NCBI GenBank assembly: GCA_011033025.1
Contig: WFMF01000028.1
Location: 124,001-188,000 of the forward strand
Source: Beroe forskalii
Taxonomy: Eukaryota > Ctenophora > Nuda > Beroida > Beroidae
Length of the DNA: 64,000 nt
Reading direction: 5' to 3'
Positions 10,462 through 21,059 of the stretch are shown here, in pieces. The translations under genes and the position numbers were made by a program. Positions within the stretch are counted from its first letter, which is position 1, and each line of letters opens with the position of its first letter. The notes under the pieces were generated by a model. It did not search any database. It was not told the DNA's origin and was given only the letters and a program-made list of their open reading frames with translations.

Positions 10462-10763
10462 CCGAGGGGAAGGGTAGACAGCACAAGCCAGCCTGCTCTT
10501 GGAAGTGAACTCAGATGCAATGTGGTCCAGCAACAGAGAAGTAAACCCGGAGCCCGTGCCGCCTCCGAAGGAGTGGAAGACGAAGAAACTCTGGATGCAC
10601 TCGCAGCTCTCCACCTGTTTCCTGACGTTCTCGAGCACCTCGTCCAGAATATCCCGTCCGAGGGTGTAGTAACCTCTGGCGTAACAGTTGGAGGCGTCCT
10701 CCTTGGCGCTGATAACTTGGCCGGGATGGAAGAGGGAACGGTAGCGTCCTGTCCTGATCTCGT
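10462..10763 (-). CDS. Alpha-tubulin-like, exon with GTP-binding loop
   Basis: Starts after CTTTCAG, ends CGG|GTAAGG. It contains [18 protein letters not shown], the tubulin signature that contacts GTP phosphates, preceded by [13 protein letters not shown]. The N-terminal residue is split with the previous exon (G|AC gives Asp). Intact frame. Confidence 0.92.
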
Positions 10764-10909
10764 CTGAAAGGCGAAGCATTTAATCAAAATCCTATTTGAA
10801 TTAGCTGATTTTAATCATTCGAAATTAAAATCGAATACTTGACTGAAACTCATCAGAATTGCAGAAACAGATGAGTTTCGTCATACTCATCAGTCATGCC
10901 AGGACTCAC

Positions 10910-11144
10910 CGGTAACAGTGGGTTCCAAGTCGAGGAATATGGACCGTGGCACCAGCTGTCCATGGTCCGTCTCGTGGAATATCGTATCGTACGCGTTCTC
11001 ATAGAACTTCCTGTTGGATTCCTTGATGGCCGGGGAGAGCACCCCATCATCTCCAATCCCGTGCTCCAGCAGGTAGAGCTCCCAGAGGGAGGTGCCCATC
11101 TGGCACCCTGCCTGTCCGATTTGCAGCGAGATACACTCTCGACC
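10910..11144 (-). CDS. Alpha-tubulin-like, N-terminal exon
   Basis: After acceptor TTTTCCCAG the frame reads GRECISLQIGQAG, the alpha-tubulin N-terminus where the usual start is M-RECI. It continues through LYLLEHGI and SIFLDLEPTVT to donor CG|GTGAGT. As in many animal alpha-tubulin genes the initiating Met probably sits alone in an upstream exon. One candidate ATG followed by a GT lies at 11376-11374. The loop after LEHGI is divergent and I cannot place the Lys40 acetylation site. With its neighbours this makes about 455 codons, the normal alpha-tubulin size. Its role would be microtubule subunit, but high divergence suggests a specialised isotype or a decaying copy. Confidence 0.88.
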
Positions 11145-13712
11145 CTGGGAAAATATAAATCAAATGCTGTTAATTAAGGAGGATGAGATTTTAATTTAGG
11201 GGATATCACTTTTTCAGAGTCTAAAATGTATTTCGTATTTATCCTATAGATGAAGCTGAATTGTAACAATAAGTTCGACACAGTCATAGGGTTCAGCACA
11301 GTCACACTTTTAACCTTTTTTTTTTATTGTAGATCAATAGCATGATTATAAATGATCTTCGATATAACGCACCATTTTGTGAGAAGCTTTATTTGACACA
11401 AATTATTAAATCTGAAAGGTTCCTTAACGCCAACCAAGTATTTTCTCTGTCCAAACTCATCCAATCAGTTTGAAGATGGTTCAGGAATGAAACAAGGACT
11501 CTGTTAGCAGGCGCTGATCTCAGTTCTGTTGTACAACAACAGCAATGAAACTGAGAGGCTTCAAAAATATAATTTCTGAAAGAGACTGGGGTCACTAAAA
11601 TCTCAGGTAAATTGTGAAGTGAGGAATACATCAGCACGCGCATTTCAAAATACCGTTGCCATGGCGACTTCACCGCGCGCGGCAAAGTCGCACGTGCAAC
11701 AATCATTCAATCAATCCTCGTCATAATTAAAGTGGGAGATGTACGATTGAATTTCAAGGATTGGTACCGAAAGTTTATAATTTCAATTCAAGATTAGATC
11801 CCTGATCGATATCATTGGGAACGAAGGTCTAAATGGGGACGACAAAATCGCACAGAATTTTATGTCATTTTTTTGTCATTTACAGAAGAAATCCTAAAAA
11901 CTCACTTTCGCTCTCTGGAAAATTCTACACTATGCTTGATACTTTGATACATGTCATTCTATTTCCTCCCGTTCCCATATTTCATAACATGGTGTTATTT
12001 TTAGAGCTTGATGCACTGATCACGGTAAGGCATAATATGCTACTGAATATGATGTAGTCCTCTAATTTCCTCTCTTGTGTTCTACTTGAGGCTCCCGACG
12101 ATAAGTCTAGCGTTACCCCCGCGGTATCGCGCCGTTCCTAACTTTCCATACGTAAAGCTATGGTATTAATGATTTTTGGAATCGGGGGATGTCTTTAATT
12201 AATCGAATTTGATGTTGTCCTCTTCTCACCTCGTTGCGAAAAAGTGGAGGTTCAACGTCATCAACTCAACACATAGTTCTATATGATAATTACGACATTT
12301 TAACCGCCGACTTATGATCTGTGGGCATATTAATCATGGTGGATATCAAGCAGTGTATCATAATAATGCCATGTTATTCAACCGCAATGAATAATATGCA
12401 ACTAGAGGGTAAATGCGAGAAAGGCTATGATGAGGATCGCACGTTAAAATAATTGTGATAATTTCATACTAAATTCATAAATCATATGGCATAATAGGCC
12501 CCAAGTCGGAGGCTGAAGTAGACTGAGAACCATTGTACGTATATCAATTTTCACACGTTTTTTCGGTACCGAAATGTACATTTTTGCTAATTAACAAAAG
12601 TTAATTCAATTAGGACATCCTTTGAAATTTTTGGGGACGACCAATTAACAATGATATCGATCTGGGGATTAGATCATAATTTTAAAGTGAATTGGTTGAA
12701 ACTTTATTGATATTGTCATACTTCATATTATCATTCAACGGGATTAGAAGAAAAGAAATTGCGAGGTTTTTGCTTATATAAACTGAAATCATTCTCCGGA
12801 CTAACAGCCACAAAATAATAAAACTTAAAATAAATCACATCATTACAACACTCCAAACAGAGTATTTTATCAAACGGAGTATAGAATGTAAAATCGTCAG
12901 TCCTTTTTATTATTTTTTGTTAACTTTATACATTCAAAATTTCAATTATCGTAGAAATTAGAGCACACGTCACACAAATGTCGGAAAAATTAAGGTAAAC
13001 TTTGTAAAACTGACAGCACAGAAAAGAGTTGTTTTTCGGAAAGAACACGTAACACAAAACAGAGATATTGATGTTAAATCATGGGATTTTTAAGTTTTGA
13101 AACTGTAATCGATCTCAAAGTTGAATTACTATGTTGATAGTATGTGATCAGTAAACATTTTCACTGATATTGATAATCCATGTTAAAGATAAAAATTAAG
13201 TAAAAATCCAAAATCAAATTACACAACAAATAAATAAAAATTAAAAATTTTAATCTACAACCAAAAAGATGTAATCTCAACCTTTTTTTCGATATTTTAG
13301 CAGTCCAAAGTATCGTAAGTAAAGTCACCTAGATAAAGTCTTGTTGATCTCTTATTAAAACAAAGTCTTGCAATTAAATTGCAGGCTTGCGTGTTCTGAA
13401 AATTCCAGAAATGAAAATTGAAAAAGTAATAGAATGGCCCAGGAAGATCCTCCTTGGCTTTTCGAAACTCTCCCAAAAAGAGAAATAAGTCTAACTTGAT
13501 TGGAGTTTGTAACAAGTTGATCATCAGCATTGATAGTGTAGCAGTTGTTGAGTCTTGCTAGTCAAAATCTAGCCATTGCAGATTCGAGTCAACCTCCAAG
13601 AGACATTTCCAATAAGTAGCATATCAGAATAAAATCAATATTTTCAAATGTCGAAGCCGAGAAGCATAGAATGAAGTTAGAGCATGTCGAATCTGAGAAG
13701 CATAGAATGAAG
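11145..13712. other. Intergenic region between tubulin 5' end and TRIO-like 3' end
   Basis: The sequence is AT-rich. The probable tubulin start exon and promoter lie at 11.15-11.75 kb, including a CpG-rich word cluster near 11650-11700. 12.0-13.3 kb holds nothing I recognise. 13.0-13.7 kb is the likely 3' UTR of the TRIO-like gene; a possible AATAAA on the minus strand lies at 12911-12906. Two near-identical 40-bp segments at about 13650-13725 flank the TRIO-like stop codon. Confidence 0.3.
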
Positions 13713-14082
13713 TTAGAGCATGTCGAAGCCGAGACCGAGTGCGTCCATGACACTATCAGGGATATCCACGACCTTGTGACTGGCTGCCTCGGCAGCCCTT
13801 CTCTGACAGAACTTCTTGAGCCTTGCTTTGTCCAGGAAGGCTCCCATGGTCCTGGAGCCAGTGGACATGGACTTGATCCAGGTGGAGTTGAGGCAGGCCT
13901 GCCCAGTGGGTCTCCTGCGGGGCTCGTTCTGCAGCAGCGAGGTGAGGAAGGAGAGGGCACTGTCCCCTAGAACAGAGGCGTTCTTGTTGTGGAAGGCCCT
14001 CATTTGAGGGGGGATCACTTTACCCTGCACGTAGAAGGGACTGTCACTGAAGAGGAGCAGGTACGCTAGCGCTCCAACGGAC
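13713..14082 (-). CDS. TRIO-like last exon: kinase C-lobe and C-terminus
   Basis: Acceptor CTCGCAG precedes 14082. The frame reads SVGALAYLLLFSDSPF (helix F region), then NEPRRRPTGQACLNSTWI (end of C-lobe, with the conserved Arg-Arg-Pro). The tail TMGAFLDKARLKKFCQRR resembles the TRIO/UNC-89 regulatory tail, and the protein ends GLGFDML. TGA or equivalent stop at 13713. Confidence 0.9.
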
Positions 14083-14094
14083 CTGCGAGGGAGG

Positions 14095-14430
14095 GGTTAG
14101 TGGATAGCTAGTAGAGGGGGTAAGAGGGAGGGGGTTAGTGGATAGCAAGTGGAGGGTGTTAGAGGGAGGGGGTTAGTGGATAGCTAGTGGAGGGGGTTAG
14201 AGGGAGGGGGTTAGTGGATAGCTAGTGGAGGGGGTTAGAGGGAGGGGGTTAGTGGATAGCTAGTAGAGGGGGTAAGAGGGAGGGGGTTAGTGGATAGCTA
14301 GTAGAGGGTGTTAGAGGGAGGGGTTAGTGGATTGCTAGTAGAGGGGTTAGAGGGAGGGGGTTAGTGGGAGGGAGGGGGTGGAGAGCTAATAGAGGGGGTT
14401 AGAGAGAGGGGGTTAATGAATAGCTAGTAG
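14095..14430 (+). repeat. G-rich ~38-bp minisatellite in TRIO-like intron
   Basis: About eight imperfect units combine TTAGTGGATAGCTAGT with GAGGGGGTTAGAGGGAGGGGG-type G runs on the plus strand (C-rich in the transcript). Runs of three to five G are dense enough for G-quadruplex formation in DNA. The array sits immediately after the last-exon acceptor. Confidence 0.85.
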
Positions 14431-15448
14431 AGAATTACTCTGGAAATATGGAGTAAAGACTACGGTTGACACTAGTCGTGTGTAAAATTAATTACACATT
14501 CGGTGATGTGGCAGAAGACAAACCACTAAACACCACAGCAACACGGCTAACACAGTACCTCAGACTACACAGCCACTGATCACTCATCAAATACTTTAAC
14601 AAACAGAAAACCATCTTAAAGGGATTCCAAGTTCAGTCATCACTAAAAATAGCTTAGCATTTTCAGTGACGGGTTCTGACAGTTTGGGAGGCCTCATGTT
14701 TTAAAATGTGGATTCAGCACCGGAGAACTGAAAACACATTAAACCATAGAAATGCAGTCTGGTTTAATTCAATGAGTTATGAAGCTTACAGAAGATGCAT
14801 GACTGGATGATTCATAGCATAATATTTCCAAAGAGAGCATTGCATCTGTAATAATGAGATTAGATGGTTCCTAAGTCCATGACAATGCTGTACAAAGGAT
14901 GCGCCTGACAAAAGAACCACTCAACTGTTACAGGTCATTAGCAGACACTTTGTCTCAAGTGCAGACCATGGACCTTTACAGGGTGGCACTACACATTCTA
15001 CCAGGGTTGTGCCTAGGACATATTCTACAAGGGATGAGCTTAGGACATCACATTCTAGAGGGGATGTAGCAGTGCTTAGGACATTGTTCTACAGCTCACA
15101 TTCTATAGTAGTCCACAGAATATGAAGAGAAAGCCACTGGCGTACACACACTCAGAACAGAGTAACCTAAACTCACCAGTCGCCCACATTAGAACTACAG
15201 TCAGCAACATTGGATCAAGAGAGTACACACAATGACTCAGGAAGTAAACAAACTTAATGTACACGAACTAAAAAACACAAACTGAAGCACGGGTACTGCA
15301 GAATATCATACAAACAAAAACACCATACACACAAACACACGTACACTCAAACAGACTCAGCACACACAAACACACTAGATTGCATATCTGCTTCTAAACG
15401 GGGGATGGATCTACAAGAGATTCCCCGGGAGATTCGCATATCACTCAC
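14431..15448. other. Remainder of the last intron of the TRIO-like gene
   Basis: No exon seen. Short repeated words around TAGGACAT and CATTCTA at 14990-15100, and a CA-rich stretch at 15300-15375. Nothing else recognisable. Confidence 0.4.
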
Positions 15449-15579
15449 CAGATGTCGGCAGCGCTGGTGGACACTCGGCCGAGCAGTAACTCCGGAGCTG
15501 CAAACTCGCTATCCAACATGCTCGGCTCTAGGTAGACATTCTCCTCGTCTACGTAGTGGGCTAACTCGTAGTTAATTAT
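15449..15579 (-). CDS. TRIO-like exon: kinase activation segment
   Basis: It encodes IINYELAHYV, then LDSEFAAPELLLG, where EFAAPE is the TRIO-type APE motif. It ends at ATC TG|GTGAGT, splitting a Trp codon (W|SVG) completed by the last exon. An upstream acceptor at 15595 would add five codons (TLPPQ). At the DFG position the residues read NYE, so the metal-binding Asp is absent. Confidence 0.85.
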
Positions 15580-15727
15580 CTGAGGAGGGAGGGTCTGAGG
15601 AAAGGGAATAGAGTGAAAGGGATTTATTTCCTGGGGAAAGAAGTAATTTCGGAAATCACTATTTACAAAAAACATCGAATTTTTATTTCAATTCTCGATG
15701 TGCTCATCAAAAATGAAAGTTCTATAC

Positions 15728-15973
15728 CCCGACTTTTGAGGAATACAAGATTATCTTGACGGTGGTCTTGTCCCAGATGATGCTCTCAGGCTTGAGGTCC
15801 AGGTGAGCAATGCACCGGGAGTGGAGGTACCAGACACCCTCCAACAGACTCTTGATCATGTCAATAGACTCGTGTTCCTTGTGGGATTCCTTGAGCAGGA
15901 GGAAGTCCAGTAGGGGCAGCTTGTACTGGTAGCTCATGAGGATCACCACGCACCCCTCGTAGTCAACTATCAC
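15728..15973 (-). CDS. TRIO-like exon: kinase hinge to catalytic loop
   Basis: After CTCCCAG the frame reads VIVDYEGCVVILMSY, then GVWYLHSRCIAHLDLKPESI. HLDLKPES keeps the catalytic-loop Asp in the HLD form typical of TRIO-family kinases, but the following metal-binding Asn is Ser. The 3' end is uncertain: in-phase donors exist after 15761, 15734 and 15728, and none creates a DFG motif. Confidence 0.8.
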
Positions 15974-16150
15974 CTGGGAGAAGAGAGGGTGAGTAACGAG
16001 ACAAAGCTTCAGGAGTATGAGGAATAAAGGAAAACAAGAGATAGGAGGGGTGGAAATGAAGCTCATCATGTAGCTTAGATAACATGAGAACATGCCCCAG
16101 ATACGGTAATGTATATAAGAAAGTAAGAAGTTTCTGCCCCCGGAACCCAC

Positions 16151-17517
16151 CTCATGGAGTCTGCTGACACGTTTGTAGTTGATCTGTTTGAGGATATCCA
16201 CCTCTCTCTGCACAGACCTGTAGAACTGCCTGTCTACCACTGGTGTAACCTGCGCCGTGAACCTCAGCCCCGTCCTGACGTGCTCGCACGTGCAGAACAT
16301 GGAGAAGTGTCCGTAGTAGAGGATGTCTGTGAACTTGTAGCCCGTCAGACTGGCGGAGGAGGAGGAGGAGGGAGGGGGAGGAGACTTGGTGATGTGGTTG
16401 TGGGGGGTGCTGTTAGACTTGTTGGACTCCGAGGAAGACTTGGAGGACGAGTGTTGTTTGGTGCCGTTTTCTGGGTTGATGAGGTTAATGTGGTCGATGC
16501 TCATGGAGATGTTACTCAGTTTGGAGATACATCTGTCGACATTCTGATCGGTTTTATCTCGCAGTATGTCCTCGGTAGAGAGGTGATTACTGGTGATGTA
16601 CGGCTGAGCCCAGTCGCTCTGATCACACTCCTTGATAATCTCATCGTCCTTCAGGTTCAGCTTAGTCAGAGACTTCCTCCGCTTGTGGAACCTGAACGAG
16701 GACTTTATCTTCTGGTTAATGCCCTTCTTGCTGTCATCGTTAGAGTTGTTAGACCCCACGCTGCCCTTATCTCTCTCCTTGCAGCAGCTCTCTATCCTTG
16801 CCTTGATGAGCTCCACCCACTCATTCTTCTTGACCACACTATCCGCACAGAAACACAGCTTGAGGGAGTTAGCAGAGAGGGAGAACCTACACGTGTCCTC
16901 CTCATCCACTACACTGCTAACATTCAGCAGCTCTATCACTGTCTTGGTGGAGTAGGACTTCAGCTTCTTGCCCTCCATCTCATGCTTAGCCAGCACCAGG
17001 CAGTGCTTGAACAGGAATACCTGGCGCTGCTTGCCCTGCCCCTGGATCCAGGCTGATCCACTGATCACAGACACCGTGTCCTGGTGAACTAACGTGTCCT
17101 CGGGTGGATCGTACAGCATCTCCAAGTGGAGGAGATCGTTAGCTTTCCGGGGTACTTCCACCATTACATTAAGAGCGTCCTCCACCTGCTCCAGATGGGG
17201 CAGGGAGCAACTCTTCCCGAACTTGAGGATCTCTGCCAGGAGCAGCTGGTATTTGGTGATCCGCTGTACTGGTTTTATCAGGTACGCGGAGAGAGACAGG
17301 TTCTGGTCGATGGTTTGCTGGATCTGTTCCAACTCCGCGTTATGTTCGCTGTACACCTCTTCTGACTTGGGTTTGTTGACGCAGTACCGGACGTGGAGAT
17401 CGTACTTGTTACGGTGTTTGAGGAACACTCCCGCCACTTTGATAGGGTCTCCCCCGCATTGGAGGAGGTCAGGGAGGAAGAGCTCCCGGTGGAACTTGAA
17501 GATATCCTCGATGTTAC
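16151..17517 (-). CDS. TRIO-like large exon: DH C-half, PH, linker, kinase N-lobe
   Basis: This exon of 1367 nt enters in phase (LLG|N) and exits in phase 0 at CATGAG|GTGGGT. The DH part has NIEDIFKFHRELF and AYLIKPVQRITKYQLLL, the CR3 helix that binds Rho GTPase. The PH part follows from about 17090, with FLFKHCLVLAKHEM and the closing helix KNEWVELIKARIE. A Ser/Lys-rich disordered linker (16.85-16.36 kb) holds basic KRRKS and poly-Pro/Ser stretches. The kinase N-lobe begins near GYKFTDILYYGHFS with a degraded glycine loop. Its beta3 motif reads FTAQVTP, with Gln where ATP-binding Lys is expected. The intron that follows has no stop and reads through in frame, so an unspliced ORF looks longer. 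Confidence 0.92.
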
Positions 17518-17539
17518 CTGGAGGGGGAGAGGAATTAAC

Positions 17540-17745
17540 GCTTATAGAGTGATTCTTTAGTGGGGTGAAGGAAATTAATGTTTAAATAGTGACGAGGGAT
17601 TCTTTAGGCGAGGGAAATTAATGTTTATGGAGGTTTTCTTCAAGTCTTAAGTGCGGTGAAGGAAATCAACGTTTAAAGAGTGATTCTTTAGTGAGGCGAG
17701 GGAAATCAACGTTTATAGAGTGATTCTTTACAAGTAATATAGTGA
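17540..17745 (-). repeat. ~45-bp intronic tandem repeat
   Basis: Four imperfect units share GAGTGATTCTTTAG and GAGGGAAAT(T/C)AA(T/C)GTTTA words in the intron between the two DH exons. Confidence 0.75.
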
Positions 17746-17839
17746 GTAGTGATTCATCACCAGTAATTAATCCCCTTCAGTTAAAAATGTTAAATGGATG
17801 GTTACACACTTGACAAGATGTGAAATTCTTTAAAACCTT

Positions 17840-17885
17840 CTTTGTTCCGATCACCAGTTCCTCCACCACTAGACGGATCTTAACA
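17840..17885 (-). pseudogene. Relic of duplicated DH exon start
   Basis: The minus strand reads KIRLVVEELV, nearly identical to KLRLVVEELVKSEHDY in the true exon about 150 bp upstream, then loses the frame's resemblance. It lies inside the intron, beside the true donor, and looks like a partial tandem duplication now decayed. Confidence 0.65.
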
Positions 17886-17901
17886 CTCCCTTGGCACTCA
17901 C

Positions 17902-18145
17902 CTAGCAGAGTCCTGTTGACAGTCCAGAGGGTGTGTTTCTTTAGCGCCCCCGTGTACTGGTTGACGATGAAGTTGAGTCCTGACACGTAGTCGTGTTCCG
18001 ACTTCACCAGCTCCTCCACCACCAGACGGAGCTTCTTATCGTCTCCGGACCCCGGCGTGGTGGAGCCCGAGGTGGGTGTCGTGGGGTGGGAGGTGGGCGG
18101 GGGCAGGGGCTTACCACCTGCTTCATCCTGCCAACTCCAACGCGA
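17902..18145 (-). CDS. TRIO-like exon: linker and start of DH domain
   Basis: Acceptor CCTTTCAG before 18145, donor CTAG|GTGAGTG. After a Pro/Thr/Ser linker, the DH domain starts with VVEELVKSEHDYVSGLNFIV, the CR1 helix whose Glu contacts Rho switch I. It ends LLG with a split Gly codon. No first DH-PH pair was found upstream, so this is the only GEF module visible. It corresponds best to TRIO GEF2 (Rho-directed), by its position before the kinase. Confidence 0.9.
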
Positions 18146-18887
18146 CTGAAAGGGAGGGAGGGTTAAAGGGGGTTAAAGGGGGGGAAGGGAAGGTTTAAAA
18201 CTGTTGATGTTAGGAGCGGAGTTCAAACTTCAAAGACGGAAGGTCTTCTTCCATCACAGATTTCTCCTTATCAGTATTAGACAGGGGATTTATCATTCCT
18301 AGGTGCTCTCAATTCCATACACGTGAGCGTATGAGAGCCAGTACGTCCATATCGGCAGTGCTACTTATACGTTTTTAACAAGGATGCACCTAAATAAGGC
18401 AGCCTGTTTTGAATTTAAGTACAATTTTAATCAACAACGTTCTCGTATTACCATGCACCCACGAAAGATAGACGGTTTGATGACATAATTGTCATGCTTT
18501 ATAGTTGTAAATTGATGATTTTGAACCGCCTATTCTTCGTGCAAGACCACTAGCTGTATTCTGGAAGGGTGCAGACTCAATGAAGTCACATCGATAAAGT
18601 GTTTAAAGAAATGAGATAATCGCAAAATTCATATTATTACAGTGATTCGTATTGTACCGGGGGTTCATTAAAATGTGCCTAAGGGAAGTAATATTTACTT
18701 CCCAGGGGAGTAACTACTTCCCATCGTAACAACTGAATTATACGATGCATAAAGTACGTCATACTAAAGCATTATGATTGTATTGTAATATTCTTGACTA
18801 TAGACTATAGAAATATCCTTCACTAGAAATTCCAAGCCGGTTCTAGAACAGGTTTCAATCCCCGGTTTACCGCATTCCTGCAGTTAC

Positions 18888-18995
18888 CTGGCTAGTATCT
18901 GATCCAGATGATCCTATGATCCCACTATCGGAGTTGATGCTATCAGGTCTGTGGTTGGGTTGCTTTCTCGAGGAGGCGGAGGAGGACTCGCAACT
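18888..18995 (-). CDS. TRIO-like exon: Ser-rich linker
   Basis: The strongest acceptor is CCTTTCTTCCCAG before 18995, giving 36 codons (CESSSASSRKQPN ... GIIGSSGSDTSQ). An alternative acceptor at 19045 extends it upstream through an in-frame ATG at 19043, which could be an alternative start. Donor CAG|GTAACTG. Phase 0 on both sides. Confidence 0.7.
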
Positions 18996-19476
18996 CTGGG
19001 AAGAAAGGAGGGTGAGGATCTCCTGCAGATCGTACTGAGACATACTGCATACAACGAGACCGTAAAGTGATGGGGGTTCAGAGGGTAGGGATAATTTATA
19101 ATATAATTGAATATTTCACAGAATAGCGACATTGAAGTTCAAATGGCATTAATTAAGAATTTGACGATATTTTACTGTAATCAATACCGAGAATTTTGGT
19201 TGTAAAATATTATGGCAATCAATTCAAATCTGACAAATTACACTTTAGCGACAGAAAATTAAGAAAATTTGAAAAGTGGTAAATTGAGAAATTCGTCATG
19301 TTTCCTGGGCGAGAAGTAAAACAAAACTTAAATTGAATTTTGGTTGCAATTTGTCCAATTTATTCAAGAAAATATTGCCACCAAAATGAACCCGCCGAGC
19401 GTCATGCGAATTCAGGATACAATCATAAAAAGCGAGTTATGAGATGCTATTTCAGTTTAAATTATTATTGGCCTTA

Positions 19477-20073
19477 TTAGGGGGTGCACACACGTAGCTT
19501 ATAAGCCATGGACTATAAGCCATGGCTTATAAGCTACGTGTGTGCTGTCGATTACTTACCCATGGACTATTATCCATACGTGTGTCTTGGGTGGAAGTAT
19601 CGACTACACTCTACAAAAGTGTGGAGATTAGTCCATGAAAAATAGCCGGTCTTAAATGTGGTATTACAATCCACATGGCTTGTAAGCCACGTGTGTCTTG
19701 TAGACTATAGTCGACACTGTACATAATTCCGAGAAAAGTTGTATACATTAACGCTAGCCAATCAGAACGCTGTATCTCGCGTGTCATTAACCAATCAAAA
19801 GCAAGAAAAGTGATAGAATATGTTTCCGATTCTTCCTGTGTTGTGTTACGATCAGAGCATCCGAGGTATCATGTCAAATTCCATCAATCAATTTTTATTC
19901 GGGGACCCAGAGAAACTGCTTTCGATATTTTGTTACGATAACGTGTGTTGACAATAGTCTACAAGACACACGTAGGATTCGTGGCTTATACTCCACGTCG
20001 TGTGTCTTCACCCCAAAACTCGGCGTAGACTATAGTCGACATGGCTTATAATCCACGTGTGTGCAGCCCCTAA
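19477..20073. mobile_element. 597-bp terminal-inverted-repeat element (MITE-like)
   Basis: The left end is TTAGGGGGTGCACACACG plus TAGCTTATAAGCCATG. The right end is its reverse complement with few changes, closing CGTGTGTGCAGCCCCTAA. Inside, the words GTAGACTATAGTCGAC and ACACACGTGG/CCACGTGTGT recur in both orientations, so the element can fold into a compound hairpin. There is no transposase ORF. Target-site duplication is unclear. It sits in a TRIO-like intron. Confidence 0.75.
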
Positions 20074-20237
20074 AATTTTGATGTTTGCCAGGTTCATATT
20101 ATTTTAAATTCCCAGAAATGTTTAAGTTTTGCATGCCAGTGTGGGTTAATTATGATGATTGTCTGTCGGAAGCCAACTACTGTCAGTACCTACAGTTTGA
20201 TTTCCGCCCTCTATTTCCGGCCCTCTGTTCTGCTCAC

Positions 20238-20394
20238 CTGGTGTCGAGTGTAGTGGGGAGGGGGTTTGCCGGTAGGTACCGCCCCGTTAGGTAGCCGAGC
20301 CTGGGGCTGTCTGGACTTGGTGCACCCTTCGTCCGATGTGATGGACATCTTACTGTCACTCGACACGGAGCCGGAAGATGTCACCGAGTTCAAA
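20238..20394 (-). CDS. TRIO-like exon: Ser/Thr/Pro linker
   Basis: The exon runs from acceptor TTTGTTTCAG to donor CACCAG|GTGAGC. The first base completes a Ser codon begun by the exon at 23789. Residues are low-complexity (LNSVTSSGSVSSDSKMSITS; PTGKPPPHYTRHQ) and probably disordered. Confidence 0.8.
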
Positions 20395-21059
20395 CTGAAA
20401 CAAACACACGGTATAAGACCGGGGCAGAGTGGGAAAATACAATAAATCAGAGGATTGTCAGTTAGTGAGGGGGTGTCATGACATCAGGGAGATGGTAGCA
20501 TGATTTTAATTCCAAAGAGCAATTCAAGAGTAATCACGTGGGAGGCTCAACTGTAGTTCTTGACAAGGAAATGTGGGCTAATTTGTAATGAAGCTCAATC
20601 TGAAGCCCATTGAATAATGAGGGCTTCATAACTATAAGGCAACAATTCCACGAACTTGTCAGCTTGATTAATGCACTTCGAGAGTCAGGAAATATTCATT
20701 TATTCCGTATTTATCAAAAAAACATATCATTGCCCCTTGAGAAACCCAACCTCTGTATTGAAAATAAATAAATAAATTTAGATTTCGATAGTACAATTCA
20801 AGGCTTCGAAATAACCGCCGAATATTGAGCTATATCAATAATTGACAATTCGTTAAACCTTTTCATTTTCTGAATTTCTTCAGCCTGACGATTATTCACT
20901 TGACATTTTTTGGGGCGTTTCCGGAAAGCAATCTTCTGTGCCCGTCCGAGGAAGTTGTCGAAGCCGAATAGGACCCGGAACAGTAACATACTACAATCGA
21001 TACAAATGTAACACAATACGCCTCCAAAGTACCCTGTACTCCGCCACGCAATTACAAGT

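Noticed and set aside
16154-17056. 300-codon plus-strand ORF
   Set aside because: It is the shadow of the well-supported DH-PH exon on the minus strand.
15722-17437. A single 571-codon ORF through DH-PH and kinase
   Set aside because: It reads through an intron (16150-15974) that happens to lack stops. GTGGGT and CTCCCAG borders and the inserted hydrophobic text break the kinase alignment.
18835-18870. tRNA gene (B-box-like GGTTTCAATCC)
   Set aside because: No A box at the right distance and no cloverleaf.
20902-21001. Alternative first exon starting MLLFRVLFGFDNFLG
   Set aside because: The donor leaves phase 0, while the next known exon (20394) needs two carried bases.
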